This document shows positions 8,352-17,582 of a stretch of DNA of 64,000 bases, in pieces. The first letter of the stretch is position 1. Each line of letters opens with the position of its first letter. The DNA comes from Tessaracoccus sp. OH4464_COT-324. Lineage in GTDB: Bacteria > Actinomycetota > Actinomycetes > Propionibacteriales > Propionibacteriaceae. The position numbers and the translations under genes were made by a program. The notes under the pieces were generated by a model. That model was not told the DNA's origin, made no database searches, and was given only the letters and a program-made list of their open reading frames with translations. The stretch covers positions 62,001 to 126,000 of the forward strand of contig NZ_RQYZ01000005.1 of NCBI RefSeq assembly GCF_003932855.1, written 5' to 3'.

Positions 8352-9385
8352 GCGTGGGCCTCCCAGGTATCGGGGCCGGCGATGATCTCCGCCAGCGCTG
8401 ACGCCCGATCTGGGCGTTGGGCGAGCCTGATCTGCTCACGCAGTTGATCGTCGTAGGCGGGGCGGTCGACCCGTCGGAGTACGCCGACGGGGGCTCGGCT
8501 CAGCAGGCCGCTGTCAGTGAGCCGGGTGAGCGCGAATGCGTAGGCCGGGTCGTCGCAGGTTTCATCGTGGATGACGATGTCCTCGTCGGCCACGCTGGCG
8601 GCGTCAACGATCTTCAGGCCGGAACCGTCGCGCACGACTGCCTTGTGTCCTTCGGCGCCAAACACGATGGGCGCTCCGTGCACCAGCGGGATCAGGGTCT
8701 CTGCCGCGGCAGGGCCCTTGACTGAGTCGAAGGCTCCGTCGTTGAAGATGGGGCAGTTCTGGTAGACCTCGACGATGGACGCGCCCCGGTGCTCTGCGGC
8801 CGCCCGCAATACCTGGGTTAGGCCCGCCCGGTCTGAGTCGATGGCGCGCGCGACGAAAGTTGCCTCGGCGCCGACGGCCACGGACAGCGGGTTGAAGGGG
8901 TGGTCGAGGGAGCCGTAGGGCGTCGACTTGGTGATCTTGCCCAACTCGGAGGTGGGCGAATACTGGCCTTTGGTGAGGCCGTAGATGCGGTTGTTGAACA
9001 GCAGGATGTTGATGTTCACGTTGCGTCGGAGCGCGTGGATCAGGTGGTTTCCGCCGATGGAGAGGGCGTCGCCGTCCCCGGTGATGACCCACACGCTCAG
9101 ATCCTTGCGCGCGGCGGCGAGCCCGGTCGCGATCGCGGGCGCCCGACCGTGGATAGAGTGCATCCCGTAGGCATTCATGTAGTAGGGGAACCGCGACGAG
9201 CAGCCGATACCGGAAATCAGCACCAGGTTTTCTCTGCGGATGCCCAGATCGGCTGCGACCTGCTGGAAGGTGGACAGGATCGAGTAGTCGCCGCAGCCGG
9301 GGCACCAGCGGACCTCTTGATCGCTGGACATTTCCTTGCGGCTGATGGGGGTGATGGCGAGGGGGACGCCAGCGAGACCGGACAC
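8348..9385 (-). CDS. korB: 2-oxoacid:ferredoxin oxidoreductase, beta subunit (KorB)
   Basis: This 345-residue TPP-binding subunit oxidatively decarboxylates a 2-oxoacid, probably 2-oxoglutarate, passing electrons to ferredoxin. CPGCGDYSIL near residue 28 and the ISGIGCSSRFPYY segment supply iron-sulphur ligands. GDGDALSIGGNHLIHALRRN is the TPP/Mg site. The GTG start overlaps the last base of the korA stop (TAGTG). The extended N-terminus before CPGCGDY is usual for actinobacterial KorB. It works as a complex with KorA encoded immediately upstream. Confidence 0.95.
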   Translation of the reverse strand: MSGLAGVPLAITPISRKEMSSDQEVRWCPGCGDYSILSTFQQVAADLGIRRENLVLISGIGCSSRFPYYMNAYGMHSIHGRAPAIATGLAAARKDLSVWVITGDGDALSIGGNHLIHALRRNVNINILLFNNRIYGLTKGQYSPTSELGKITKSTPYGSLDHPFNPLSVAVGAEATFVARAIDSDRAGLTQVLRAAAEHRGASIVEVYQNCPIFNDGAFDSVKGPAAAETLIPLVHGAPIVFGAEGHKAVVRDGSGLKIVDAASVADEDIVIHDETCDDPAYAFALTRLTDSGLLSRAPVGVLRRVDRPAYDDQLREQIRLAQRPDRASALAEIIAGPDTWEAHA

Positions 9386-11265
9386 TACTTCTCCTTCAGT
9401 GCGTTGATTGCGGCGCTCAGGTGCTGTTCCAGTTCGGCGATGGACAGGGGCAGGCCGCGCACGCGCGTGTATGGCTGCACATCGACGAGGTATTCGGCGC
9501 GCAGGACGTGCGAGAGCTGCCCGAGGTTCATCTCCGGCACGATCACGCGCTCGTAGGAGCGCAGCACTTCCCCCAGGTTCGCGGGCAGCGGGTTGAGGTG
9601 CCGCAGGTGGGCGTTGGCCACGACGAGCCCGGCGGCGCGGACGCGGCGGACGGCTGCGGTGATCGGGCCGTACGTGGAGCCCCAGCCGAGCACGAGTACC
9701 CGCGCTTCACCGCTGGGGTCGTCGACCGCGACATCCGGCACGTCGCGCACGATCCCCGCGATCTTTCGCGCCCGCGTGCGCACCATCTGCTCGTGGTTGT
9801 CGGGGTCGTAGGAGACGTTGCCGGTGAGCTGATCCTTCTCCAGGCCGCCGATGCGGTGTTCCAGGCCCGGCGTGCCGGGCACGGCCAGCGAGCGGGCCAG
9901 AGTCTCTGGGTCGCGGGCGTAGGGGTGGAAGTCCTCGGCTTCGGGCTGAGCGAAGCCCGGGTCCACGTCGGGCAGCTCCGCCAGGTTGGGGATCCGCCAG
10001 GGTTCCGCACCGTTGGCGAGGTAACCATCGGAGAGCATGATGACCGGGGTTCGGTACTTGACCGCGATGCGGCAGGCTTCCACGGCGATGTGGAAGCAGT
10101 CGGCGGGGGACTGCGCGGCCAGCACGGGCAGGGGGGCTTCGCCGTGCCTGCCGTAGAGCGCCTGGAAGAGGTCGGCCTGCTCGGTCTTCGTTGGTAGCCC
10201 GGTAGAGGGTCCGGCTCGCTGCACGTCCACCACCACCAGGGGCAGCTCGGTCATCACCGCGAGGCTGATCGATTCCGATTTCAGCGCCATGCCGGGCCCC
10301 GACGTCGTGGTCACGCCGAGCGCGCCGCCGAAGCTGGCGCCGAGCGCGGCAGCGATGCCAGCGATCTCGTCCTCGGCTTGGAAGGTCATCACCCCGACGT
10401 CTTTGCGTTTGGACAACTCGTGCAGGATGTCGGAGGCCGGGGTGATGGGGTAGGAGCCGAGGAAGAGTTCGAGCCCGGCTTTGTGCGCGCCTGTCATGAG
10501 ACCGTAGGCGGTGGCCAGGTTGCCCGACACGTGCCGGTAGCGTCCGGCGGGCATCGGTGCGGGGGCGACGACGGTGCGCACCGCGAAGGATTCGGTGGTT
10601 TCGCCGAAGGCATACCCGGCTTTGAAGGCGGCCAGGTTGGCGTCGCGGATCTCGGGTTTGCTGGCGAATTTTTCCGCCAGGAAGCGCTCGGTTCCCTGCG
10701 TGGGCAGTGAGTACATCCAGCACAGCAGGCCGAGCGCGAACATGTTCTTGGTGCGCGACGCGTCCTTACGGGTGAGGCCGAAGCCCTCAACTGCGCCTTG
10801 GGCCAGCGCGGTCAGGTTGATCGCGTGGACGGTGTGGTTGGTGAGCGTGCCGTCTTCAAGCGGGCTGGTGGCCCAGCCGATTCGTTTCAGGTTGCGCGTG
10901 GTGAACTCGTTGGTGTCCACGACGATGACGGTGCCCCGAGCCATGTCGGGGAGGTTGACTTTGAGCGCCGCCGGGTTCATAGCGACGAGCACGTCGGGCG
11001 TGTCGCCGGGGGTGACGATGTCGTAGTCGGCGAAGTGCAACTGGAAGCTGGAAACTCCGGGCAGCGTGCCCTGCGGGGCGCGAATCTCGGCGGGATAGTT
11101 CGGCAGTGTGGCGATGTCGTTGCCGAAGCTGGCTGCTTCGGCGGTGAACCGATCGCCGGTGAGTTGCATCCCGTCGCCGGAATCCCCGGCAAAGCGAATG
11201 ACGACCCGATTGAGTTGCCTAGTCACGGAACCTCTTTGAGTTGAAACGTTCTTGTCGGCGTTCAT
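9385..11265 (-). CDS. korA: 2-oxoacid:ferredoxin oxidoreductase, fused gamma-alpha subunit (KorA)
   Basis: This 626-residue protein carries an N-terminal gamma domain (residues 20-200, starting RFAGDSGDGMQLTGDRF) fused to the pyrimidine-binding alpha domain (from about 235, with YPITPASDILHELS and FQAEDEIAGIAAALGAS) and a C-terminal transketolase-like domain. Together with KorB it replaces or bypasses NAD-linked 2-oxoglutarate dehydrogenase. It is the first gene of a three-gene minus-strand operon and is divergent from a MarR regulator. The intergenic region carries a palindrome near the MarR start. Confidence 0.95.
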   Translation of the reverse strand: MNADKNVSTQRGSVTRQLNRVVIRFAGDSGDGMQLTGDRFTAEAASFGNDIATLPNYPAEIRAPQGTLPGVSSFQLHFADYDIVTPGDTPDVLVAMNPAALKVNLPDMARGTVIVVDTNEFTTRNLKRIGWATSPLEDGTLTNHTVHAINLTALAQGAVEGFGLTRKDASRTKNMFALGLLCWMYSLPTQGTERFLAEKFASKPEIRDANLAAFKAGYAFGETTESFAVRTVVAPAPMPAGRYRHVSGNLATAYGLMTGAHKAGLELFLGSYPITPASDILHELSKRKDVGVMTFQAEDEIAGIAAALGASFGGALGVTTTSGPGMALKSESISLAVMTELPLVVVDVQRAGPSTGLPTKTEQADLFQALYGRHGEAPLPVLAAQSPADCFHIAVEACRIAVKYRTPVIMLSDGYLANGAEPWRIPNLAELPDVDPGFAQPEAEDFHPYARDPETLARSLAVPGTPGLEHRIGGLEKDQLTGNVSYDPDNHEQMVRTRARKIAGIVRDVPDVAVDDPSGEARVLVLGWGSTYGPITAAVRRVRAAGLVVANAHLRHLNPLPANLGEVLRSYERVIVPEMNLGQLSHVLRAEYLVDVQPYTRVRGLPLSIAELEQHLSAAINALKEK

Positions 11266-11344
11266 TGTAGTCGCCGCGACCGGGGTGGGAACGAATCCCG
11301 GATTCCGGCCGGGTACTGGGCTTGGGGCAATTGATTAGCTATGG

Positions 11345-11362
11345 TTAACTAGTTGTGGTTAA
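11345..11362. promoter_or_regulatory. Candidate MarR operator
   Basis: The inverted repeat TTAAC-N8-GTTAA spans 18 bases, and the heptamer TGGTTAA is also repeated at 11342-11348 and 11356-11362. It is an AT-rich patch about 30 bases upstream of the MarR gene and about 80 bases upstream of korA. Size and symmetry fit MarR operators, but binding is an inference. Confidence 0.45.
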
Positions 11363-11389
11363 GTAAATGCTGGGTGTGCAGGAGCTGGG

Positions 11390-11803
11390 ATGAACGACAC
11401 GAGGAGGTTGGCAAATCGGGTGCGGCTGGCCTGCCAGCTGGTCAGCTACAAGGTGCGTTTCGAGTCGGGGTCGCCGGTGTCGCCGCACCAGCTCGTCGTG
11501 TTGTGGAATCTGAAGGATGGGCCGAAAACGGCCGGGGAGCTGGCCGAGTTGGAGCGGGTGACCGCGCCGTCAATGACCAAGACGCTGGATCAGTTGGAGG
11601 CCGAAGGCTACATCTCTCGCCTGCCCGACCCAGCGGACCGTCGGCGGCGCATCGTCACGATCACCGAACTGGGGAGGGCACAGCTCGACGAGGCAGCAGT
11701 CGTCCGGGATTGTTTCATGAGCGAGCGACTACGAACGTTGTCCCCAGAGGATCGCGCCACCCTGGAGAGGGCAGCCGAAATCCTGGAGCGGGTGATCGGA
11801 TGA
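11390..11803 (+). CDS. MarR-family transcriptional regulator
   Basis: This 137-residue winged-helix repressor contains a recognition region (KTAGELAELERVTAPSMTKTLDQLEAEGYI) and the wing R-x-P-x-x-x-DRR (RLPDPADRRRRIVTIT), both hallmarks of MarR. AGGAGCTGGG precedes the ATG. Its stop overlaps the start of an MFS transporter (ATGA), so it probably autoregulates the pair. The ligand may be the transported drug or metabolite. A palindrome just upstream is a likely operator. Confidence 0.93.
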   Translation: MNDTRRLANRVRLACQLVSYKVRFESGSPVSPHQLVVLWNLKDGPKTAGELAELERVTAPSMTKTLDQLEAEGYISRLPDPADRRRRIVTITELGRAQLDEAAVVRDCFMSERLRTLSPEDRATLERAAEILERVIG

Positions 11804-13065
11804 GTACCAGGACCTTTGCCTCGCTGCATGTGTACAACTTCCGGTTGTTCTGGGCGGCTTCGCTGATCTCCAGCACGGCTGGCTGGGCCAGCCTGATCGC
11901 GCAAGACTGGCTGGTTCTCACGATCCTCACGGATAATTCGGCGGCAGCCCTGGGCGTTGTCACCGGACTGCAATTCCTGCCGATCCCACTGGCTACGCCG
12001 TTTGCCGGCGCTCTTGCCGATCGTTTTTCCAAGCGGCGAGTGTTGGAGGTCACCCAGGCCCTGCTCATGCTGAACTCTGTCGTGCTGGCTGTCCTGGTCA
12101 CGCTCGGAGCAGCTGAGCTGTGGCACGTCTTCGCTCTCGCGGTGCTGACGGGTACCATCCAATCCTTCGACGGCCCCGCACGTCAGGCGATCGTCGCTGA
12201 GATGGTGCCGGAACGGCTGCTGCCCAACGCGGTGGGGCTAAACTCCATGCAATTCAACGGCGCGCGCCTCGTCGGGCCGGCCATCTCCGGTTTGCTGATT
12301 GGCGCCTTCGGAGTCACTCCATCGCTGTGGATCAATGTCGTCAGTTTTGTTTTCCCGATTCTTGCCCTGGCACTGCTGCGTCCCGACGAACTCGCTCCAG
12401 CGAAACGCAGCGCCGGAAAAGGCGCGGTGCGCGCAGGGTTCTCCTATGTGCGTAAGCGCCCAGACCTGCTGATGATCTTTTTCGTGGTCTTCATGCTCGG
12501 AACGTTTGGCCTGAACTTTCAGTTGACGAATGCGTTGATGGCGACAGAGGTGTACGGGCTGGGTGCGGAGTCCTACGGCTTCCTGGGGTCGATGATGGCT
12601 GCGGGGACACTGACCGGGGCGGTGCTCGCCGCCCGTCGGGGGTATCCCCGGCTGGGGCTGATCGTGGGAGCGCTGGGCGGTTTTGCCCTGTTCGAGATGA
12701 TCTTGGCATTTGCCCCCTGGTATTGGCTCTACGCGCTGCTGCTCACCCCGACCGGGCTGCTGGCCATCACCGTGATGACCACCGCCAATTCGCGGGTCCA
12801 GCTGACCACCGAGCCCGAAATGCGCGGCCGGGTGATGGCGCTCTACATGGCCATCTTTCTCGGCGGTACCCCCGTGGGCGCTCCGGTGGTCGGGTGGATT
12901 GGGGAACTCTGGGGGGCGCGCTCCACGCTGCTGGTGGGCGCGGCGGCAACGGCGCTCACTATGCTGCTCGCCGGCGTCTTCCTCCTGCGTACCGCGGAAA
13001 GCTATCCGGCGCCGCTGCACTTCTTGGAGGCGGTCCGTGATCGGGTTCGGAATCGCCGGGCCTAG
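11800..13065 (+). CDS. Major facilitator superfamily exporter
   Basis: This 421-residue protein has about 12 transmembrane helices. The start FASLHVYNFRLFWAASLIS and the loop PFAGALADRFSKRRVLEVTQ (the MFS A-motif) place it in the group of exporters that includes EntS and related drug or siderophore efflux proteins. It is translationally coupled to the MarR regulator through ATGA. That pairing suggests inducible efflux of a toxic compound. The substrate cannot be read from the sequence. Confidence 0.9.
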   Translation: MSTRTFASLHVYNFRLFWAASLISSTAGWASLIAQDWLVLTILTDNSAAALGVVTGLQFLPIPLATPFAGALADRFSKRRVLEVTQALLMLNSVVLAVLVTLGAAELWHVFALAVLTGTIQSFDGPARQAIVAEMVPERLLPNAVGLNSMQFNGARLVGPAISGLLIGAFGVTPSLWINVVSFVFPILALALLRPDELAPAKRSAGKGAVRAGFSYVRKRPDLLMIFFVVFMLGTFGLNFQLTNALMATEVYGLGAESYGFLGSMMAAGTLTGAVLAARRGYPRLGLIVGALGGFALFEMILAFAPWYWLYALLLTPTGLLAITVMTTANSRVQLTTEPEMRGRVMALYMAIFLGGTPVGAPVVGWIGELWGARSTLLVGAAATALTMLLAGVFLLRTAESYPAPLHFLEAVRDRVRNRRA

Positions 13066-13278
13066 CGGAGGGGCTTAGGTTGGGATTCTCAACAGAGGCG
13101 CGTGGCCGAGTGGCGCTCACCGGGCCTCCAACCCTGGAGGAAGGGGCGTGCAGGCAAGGGCACACAGCTCGGACGAGTCCCAGCCGACGGCGCGCTGCCG
13201 GTCAGCCGCCCTTCGTCCGGCCGGTAAAGGCAGGCGTAAACGGTTGGGAAATAGGCGGGAGCCTGAGGGGAGACTTCG

Positions 13279-13314
13279 CGTGGGGCCACGACCCGGCCGA
13301 GCCGTGGCCCCACG
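13279..13314 (-). terminator. Strong hairpin downstream of tpx
   Basis: A perfect 12-bp inverted repeat (13279-13290 and 13303-13314, arms CGTGGGGCCACG / CGTGGCCCCACG) with a 12-base loop lies just past the tpx stop on the minus strand. No T-run follows. It could stop transcription from both convergent genes. The remaining intergenic bases 13066-13278 hold no gene I can support. Confidence 0.6.
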
Positions 13315-13324
13315 GGGAAAGGGA

Positions 13325-13819
13325 TCAGAGGGCAGCGAGGGCTGCCTCGTAGTCGGGCTCGGTTTTGATCTCGGCCACCTGCTCGGCGTGGAGGACCTTG
13401 CCCCGCTCATCGAGCACGACCACGGCACGCGACAGCAGCCCCTCCAGCGGGCCGGTGATCATGGTGACCCCGTAGTCCTCACCCAGGGTGGTACGGAAGT
13501 CGGAGGCGACGACGACGTTTTCGATTCCTTCGGCTCCGCAGAAGCGGGACAGGGCGAAGGGAAGGTCACGGGAGATGCACAGCACCTTGGTGTTCTCCAG
13601 CCCTGCGGCACGCTCGTTAAAGGTGCGCACGCTCTGGGCGCAGACCCCGGTGTCCACCGAGGGGAAGATGTTCAGCACGACGCGGGAACCAGCGAAGTCC
13701 GACAGCTTGACGGCGCCGAGATCGGTGCCGACCAACTCGAAGGCCGGGGCGGAGGCTCCGACTTCGGGGAGGGAACCATGAGTGCGGACGGGGTTGCCGC
13801 CGAGAGTGATATCAGTCAT
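13325..13819 (-). CDS. tpx: Thiol peroxidase (atypical 2-Cys peroxiredoxin)
   Basis: This 164-residue enzyme reduces hydroperoxides using thioredoxin. The peroxidatic cysteine is C60 in [16 protein letters not shown] and the resolving cysteine is C94 in SRFCGAEG; both positions match E. coli Tpx (C61 and C95). The protein is cytoplasmic, has the usual length, and is a single gene read toward the MFS exporter. Its function would be protection against oxidative stress in an organism rich in oxygen-sensitive ferredoxin enzymes. Confidence 0.96.
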   Translation of the reverse strand: MTDITLGGNPVRTHGSLPEVGASAPAFELVGTDLGAVKLSDFAGSRVVLNIFPSVDTGVCAQSVRTFNERAAGLENTKVLCISRDLPFALSRFCGAEGIENVVVASDFRTTLGEDYGVTMITGPLEGLLSRAVVVLDERGKVLHAEQVAEIKTEPDYEAALAAL

Positions 13820-14236
13820 GCAAGCATGATGACTGATCTACGCAAATCGCGGAAGCCAAAGTGGATTTTTCGTGCGGGATTCTTGGGCCTCAGACTCTCA
13901 ACCCAGGAGGACATGGCTGAAGGCGACGCGGTGCCGCTTGATACCGTTGCTGGCGAGCTGTGGGGCTGGTGAACGCGACACGAAGCCGGGGGCGGAACTT
14001 CGCGATCGTCGTCGGGGTGTCGGCGTTCCCCCTGGCCCGATCAACACCAGCGCCAGGACCGGAGCTGAAGGCGTCGAGAGGCCTGGGAGCCGGACATGGG
14101 TTGCAGAACGCGGTGCGTCTCCGGGGTGTCACCCGGTGACCGTGCCCAGCCGGCCAACCTCTGCGCCGCTGCGGCGGCCGACGGCAAACCCGGGGGTGGC
14201 CCAGACTCTTTCCGTGTGTTCGGAATAATCGGGCGC
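13820..14236. other. 417-base intergenic region
   Basis: This gap between tpx and the large plus-strand gene holds no gene of convincing size. It must contain the tpx promoter and that of the large gene. The only coding-like object is a 19-codon frame at 13913-13972 with a strong Shine-Dalgarno. No tRNA or riboswitch consensus was recognised. Confidence 0.4.
13913..13972 (+). CDS. Possible micro-ORF or gene remnant (19 codons)
   Basis: An ATG with a near-ideal AGGAGG three bases upstream starts a 19-residue frame (MAEGDAVPLDTVAGELWGW) ending in TGA. The first residues resemble the MPEGD start of Fpg/Nei-type DNA glycosylases, so it could be a remnant of a deleted gene. It could also be a chance frame. 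It lies alone between tpx and the large gene. Confidence 0.2.
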   Translation: MAEGDAVPLDTVAGELWGW

Positions 14237-17200
14237 ATGGTTAGTATTATCGACTCTGCGGCAATCGGCCTACGGCTTGGGCTCTTGGGTTACTCCATCG
14301 AGGATGAGGGAGTCAGCGAGCTCGCTGCAGGCCTGGTCCGCCCCATCCTCGCGCGTCAACGGGAGTTGGCCCGCCGCCTGGGCTATGCGCTGCCGCCCGT
14401 CGACAACCGGATCCAATCCTTCCTCGACGCCTACTTCGCCGGAACCGACTGGGCCTCGCGGCTGCCCAACCGCACCCTGGTGCTTGACCAGCCCGGGCTG
14501 GCCAGCGAGATGTCGCTGCCCAGGGGCGGCGATCACTTCGAGTCCGAGCAGCTGAGCAGCTACCGCCTCGCCAACGGCGTCCTGCACAACCCGGCGAACG
14601 ATCGTCGCACCACCAAAGGAGTCTTCCACATCGCCGAAGGTGGGCTGCCCATCCAAGACGACAAGATCGCCGTGCCGCGCGATGTTGCCGCACGCATCTT
14701 CGCCGCCGCGCTGTGCCCGCCCCAGGACTCGTTGTTGCTGCCCTACACCGCCGACGAGCCCAACCCCGCGCACTGCTGGGCGTCGCTGCTGCTGCGCCCC
14801 GTCGTCGTGCCCGAGGTTCCCGGGTTTACGCCCAGGCGAACCATGGAGGTGCGCTTCTTCGCGCCGGCGACGCTGATGGCTAACCTGCACTTCGTCGAAG
14901 GTATCTTCGGCAACGGCGGCGACCCGTTCCTGCCCGAGTGCGACGCCGCCCTCGACCCCGAGAGCTGGACCGGCCACACCGGCGCCGTCATCCTCGCCCC
15001 GCACCTCACCAAACTCACCAAACGCGAACTCGGCCTGCCGCATCACGACGAGGCGACCGAACGCCAGCGGCGCGACGGCCAGTGCTGGACCGACCCGGAG
15101 GAGCGCTACAACGGCGGCTCCGCCTTCAAACTGTGCGTGCGCGACGAACGCGGCGTCATCGCCACCGTCATCGCCGACAACTACTTCGGCTACTGCAAGA
15201 AGGAGGTCAAGGCGCAGATCAGCTACGCAACCAACCTGCTCGGCCTCGTCGAGGAAGAGCACTCGGGCGGTGCGCGCACCTACCCGCGCTACAACCTGGG
15301 CCAAACCTTCACCGCCACTCTCACGCGCGGGCGCACCTTCGTCGAGGCCTTGCGGTTGGATCCCGAATGGCAGCGGCAGCCCGAGGGGCACGCGACGCAT
15401 GCCCGCATAGCCCGCGCTGTGCTGGTGCCCGACGACGCCGAGTTCTCCCTGCGCGACTCCACGATCACCTGGCACGCCGACGGGGAACCTCGCAGAATCA
15501 CGCTCAAGGGCGACCACACCTACCTGACGGCCGACGGCTACCAGGTGGAGCCGTTCCACCTGGAGGTGGACGGCGCGCAGTGGACCCTCGTCGGGACCCT
15601 GCCGGTGCCCACCGAGGCGCACAAGCCGGCCACCGTGTCGGGGGGTGGCAAGTCGGAGATCTCCAAGAGCATCACGGACGCGTTCATCGTCGGAAACGCC
15701 TACGTCGAGGACTTCGACCGCGACATGGCCGCCGTCGCCGCCATTGTGCACCGGGACTTCTCGCAACGGTTCGTGGACAAGACGGTGGTGGACCACCGTC
15801 CGCTGCTCTCCGACGAGCGCAGCGTCGGCTCCGTCATCAAACTCCTCACCCCCAGCGCCGACTTCACCGACTACTACAACGAATGGCTGGAGCAGATCCC
15901 CAACCACGTCAAAGAACTGGTCTTCGTCGTGAAGCGGTTCTACCGGCCCGAATGGGGGGAAGACTGGCAGAGTCACTTCTCCGTGCCCAGCGTGAACGGG
16001 CGCACTGGCCACGCGCTGCGGCTCGACGGCGAGAAGATCCGCGTGAACATGCTGCGCGTCGGATACGGCCCCAATGACTCCTGGCGGCTGTTCGGGCTGC
16101 GCCACGACTTCCATCCCGCGGTGAAGGTGCAAACCGAGGACGACATCACCGCGTCGATCGTCGCCCCGGAGGGCGAGTGGAGCCGGAAATACGTGGAGAA
16201 CGCGGAGCGGCTGCTGTTCCAGCGGCCCGACGACGCCATCCATCGCGGCTACGACAAACAGACCGAGCAGGATATCGCCAGCGGCGCCTTCCTCAGCAAC
16301 TTCGCCCCGCTCACTGCCTCGGACGCCCAGGCGATCTGCGACGACGCCGTCGGCTTCTCGCAGTTCACCCGCCCCATGCGCACACTCATCAAGAAGGTAG
16401 CCGACGGCGAATCCCGCGAGACCTACTTCGTTTCCTCGGCCCACCCGCGCATCGTGGATGGCGCCCGCTCCAAGAACCCGCGCTACCTGCAGGTGCGCCC
16501 CGACATCGTCAACGCGCGCACCACGCAGCTGGCTGAACTGAGTGAACGGATGGCGCTGGGGCTGACGCCTGAGGAACCGCTGCGCAACTCGGTGGACGTG
16601 GTGGCCGCCGGGCGGCGCAACAACGTCGCCGAGCCCGGCGTGCCGGCGCTGTGCGCCTACGCGCCGCTGCATTACATGGAGCTGCCGGAACTGATGATGG
16701 AGTTCATCTCGTCCATGACGGGCAAATCGCCTTCGACGACCGGCGCAGGCTCGGAGGGTGCCATGACTAAGGGCCCGTTCAACGCGCTGCCCTCGGTGTA
16801 CGACCTGAATGCCGCGTTCCTGTCGTTCGCGCTGACCGGCTACGACGGTTGGCTGTCTTCAGCGGGGGTCGTCGGGCCTAACCTGCGCGTCGACCACGAC
16901 ATCTCGCTGCTGATCCCGGAGCTGTTCTCCCGCATGAGCCCGGCGGAGCGCAACGCCAGCAGCCTGATCGCTGAGGGGGCGCTGGAGCCCGTGCCCGACT
17001 TTGAGCACGGGGGCCAGGTGCTGGCTGCGAGCCGGCTTGGCTACCGGATGACGAAGCGGTTCACCACCAAGTACTTCGGGCGCATCTTCCTGCACCCGCA
17101 CGTTGTGTTCTCCGACGAGATGCTGCGCCCCGAGCTGCAGGATGCCGAAGCCTACGCGTCGTCGGTACGGACGATCGTCGCCACGCATGAGCGGGTGGCG

Positions 17201-17566
17201 AGAAGCTACTTCGCCGACGGCACCATCGACTACGCGATCCCGCCGGTCAGGGCGCTGCTGGGGGTGATGGCCAACGGGGAGCACGAGGGCATGACGTTGC
17301 GCTCGGTTGAGTTGAGGAACATGTTCACCCGCGACGCGGTGCTGGCCGCCAACTGGTACGAGGAGCGGCTCAGCGCCGCGACGGACAACGAGCGCGCGCT
17401 GCTTGGCCGCTCCATCTCCGCTATCGAGGAGTTCCTGGCCGAACCCACCAACGCGGAGGCTGCGGCCCGGCTGGGGCTCGTCGGGAAGCTTGAGCGTCTA
17501 CGGGCCATCGAGCCTGATCCGGCGCGGCTCCGGGGCACCCTCGGTAGGCAGGTTCGTTTCTCCTGA
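14237..17566 (+). CDS. Large conserved protein, candidate PPi-type phosphoenolpyruvate carboxykinase
   Basis: The protein has 1,109 residues, no signal peptide and no membrane helices. The ATG at 14237 is preferred; upstream in-frame sequence is arginine/proline-rich and not protein-like. Conserved-looking blocks are GVFHIAEGGLPIQDDK near residue 130, DNYFGYCKKEVKAQISYATN near 315, and a glycine-rich STTGAGSEGAMTKGPFNALP near 835 that could bind phosphate. The length (~125 kDa) and the probable propionibacterial host fit the pyrophosphate-dependent PEPCK described in Propionibacterium and Entamoeba, which converts oxaloacetate plus PPi to PEP, CO2 and Pi. I could not align it, so the function is an inference. 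The NuoBCI-like genes follow 16 bases later. Confidence 0.6.
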   Translation: MVSIIDSAAIGLRLGLLGYSIEDEGVSELAAGLVRPILARQRELARRLGYALPPVDNRIQSFLDAYFAGTDWASRLPNRTLVLDQPGLASEMSLPRGGDHFESEQLSSYRLANGVLHNPANDRRTTKGVFHIAEGGLPIQDDKIAVPRDVAARIFAAALCPPQDSLLLPYTADEPNPAHCWASLLLRPVVVPEVPGFTPRRTMEVRFFAPATLMANLHFVEGIFGNGGDPFLPECDAALDPESWTGHTGAVILAPHLTKLTKRELGLPHHDEATERQRRDGQCWTDPEERYNGGSAFKLCVRDERGVIATVIADNYFGYCKKEVKAQISYATNLLGLVEEEHSGGARTYPRYNLGQTFTATLTRGRTFVEALRLDPEWQRQPEGHATHARIARAVLVPDDAEFSLRDSTITWHADGEPRRITLKGDHTYLTADGYQVEPFHLEVDGAQWTLVGTLPVPTEAHKPATVSGGGKSEISKSITDAFIVGNAYVEDFDRDMAAVAAIVHRDFSQRFVDKTVVDHRPLLSDERSVGSVIKLLTPSADFTDYYNEWLEQIPNHVKELVFVVKRFYRPEWGEDWQSHFSVPSVNGRTGHALRLDGEKIRVNMLRVGYGPNDSWRLFGLRHDFHPAVKVQTEDDITASIVAPEGEWSRKYVENAERLLFQRPDDAIHRGYDKQTEQDIASGAFLSNFAPLTASDAQAICDDAVGFSQFTRPMRTLIKKVADGESRETYFVSSAHPRIVDGARSKNPRYLQVRPDIVNARTTQLAELSERMALGLTPEEPLRNSVDVVAAGRRNNVAEPGVPALCAYAPLHYMELPELMMEFISSMTGKSPSTTGAGSEGAMTKGPFNALPSVYDLNAAFLSFALTGYDGWLSSAGVVGPNLRVDHDISLLIPELFSRMSPAERNASSLIAEGALEPVPDFEHGGQVLAASRLGYRMTKRFTTKYFGRIFLHPHVVFSDEMLRPELQDAEAYASSVRTIVATHERVARSYFADGTIDYAIPPVRALLGVMANGEHEGMTLRSVELRNMFTRDAVLAANWYEERLSAATDNERALLGRSISAIEEFLAEPTNAEAAARLGLVGKLERLRAIEPDPARLRGTLGRQVRFS

Positions 17567-17582
17567 CTGTACGCTGTCAGCC

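Noticed and set aside
13080-13352. A 90-codon plus-strand frame between the MFS gene and tpx, and a GTGGCCGAGTGG stretch resembling the D-arm of a Ser/Leu tRNA
   Set aside because: The frame has no ribosome binding site and runs into the antisense of tpx. No anticodon arm, T-loop or acceptor stem follows the D-arm-like bases, so no tRNA can be folded.
14270-16672. An 800-codon minus-strand frame within the large 1,109-residue gene
   Set aside because: The plus-strand frame is longer, has an ordinary amino-acid composition and conserved-looking blocks; the minus frame is His/Gly/Val-rich without domains.
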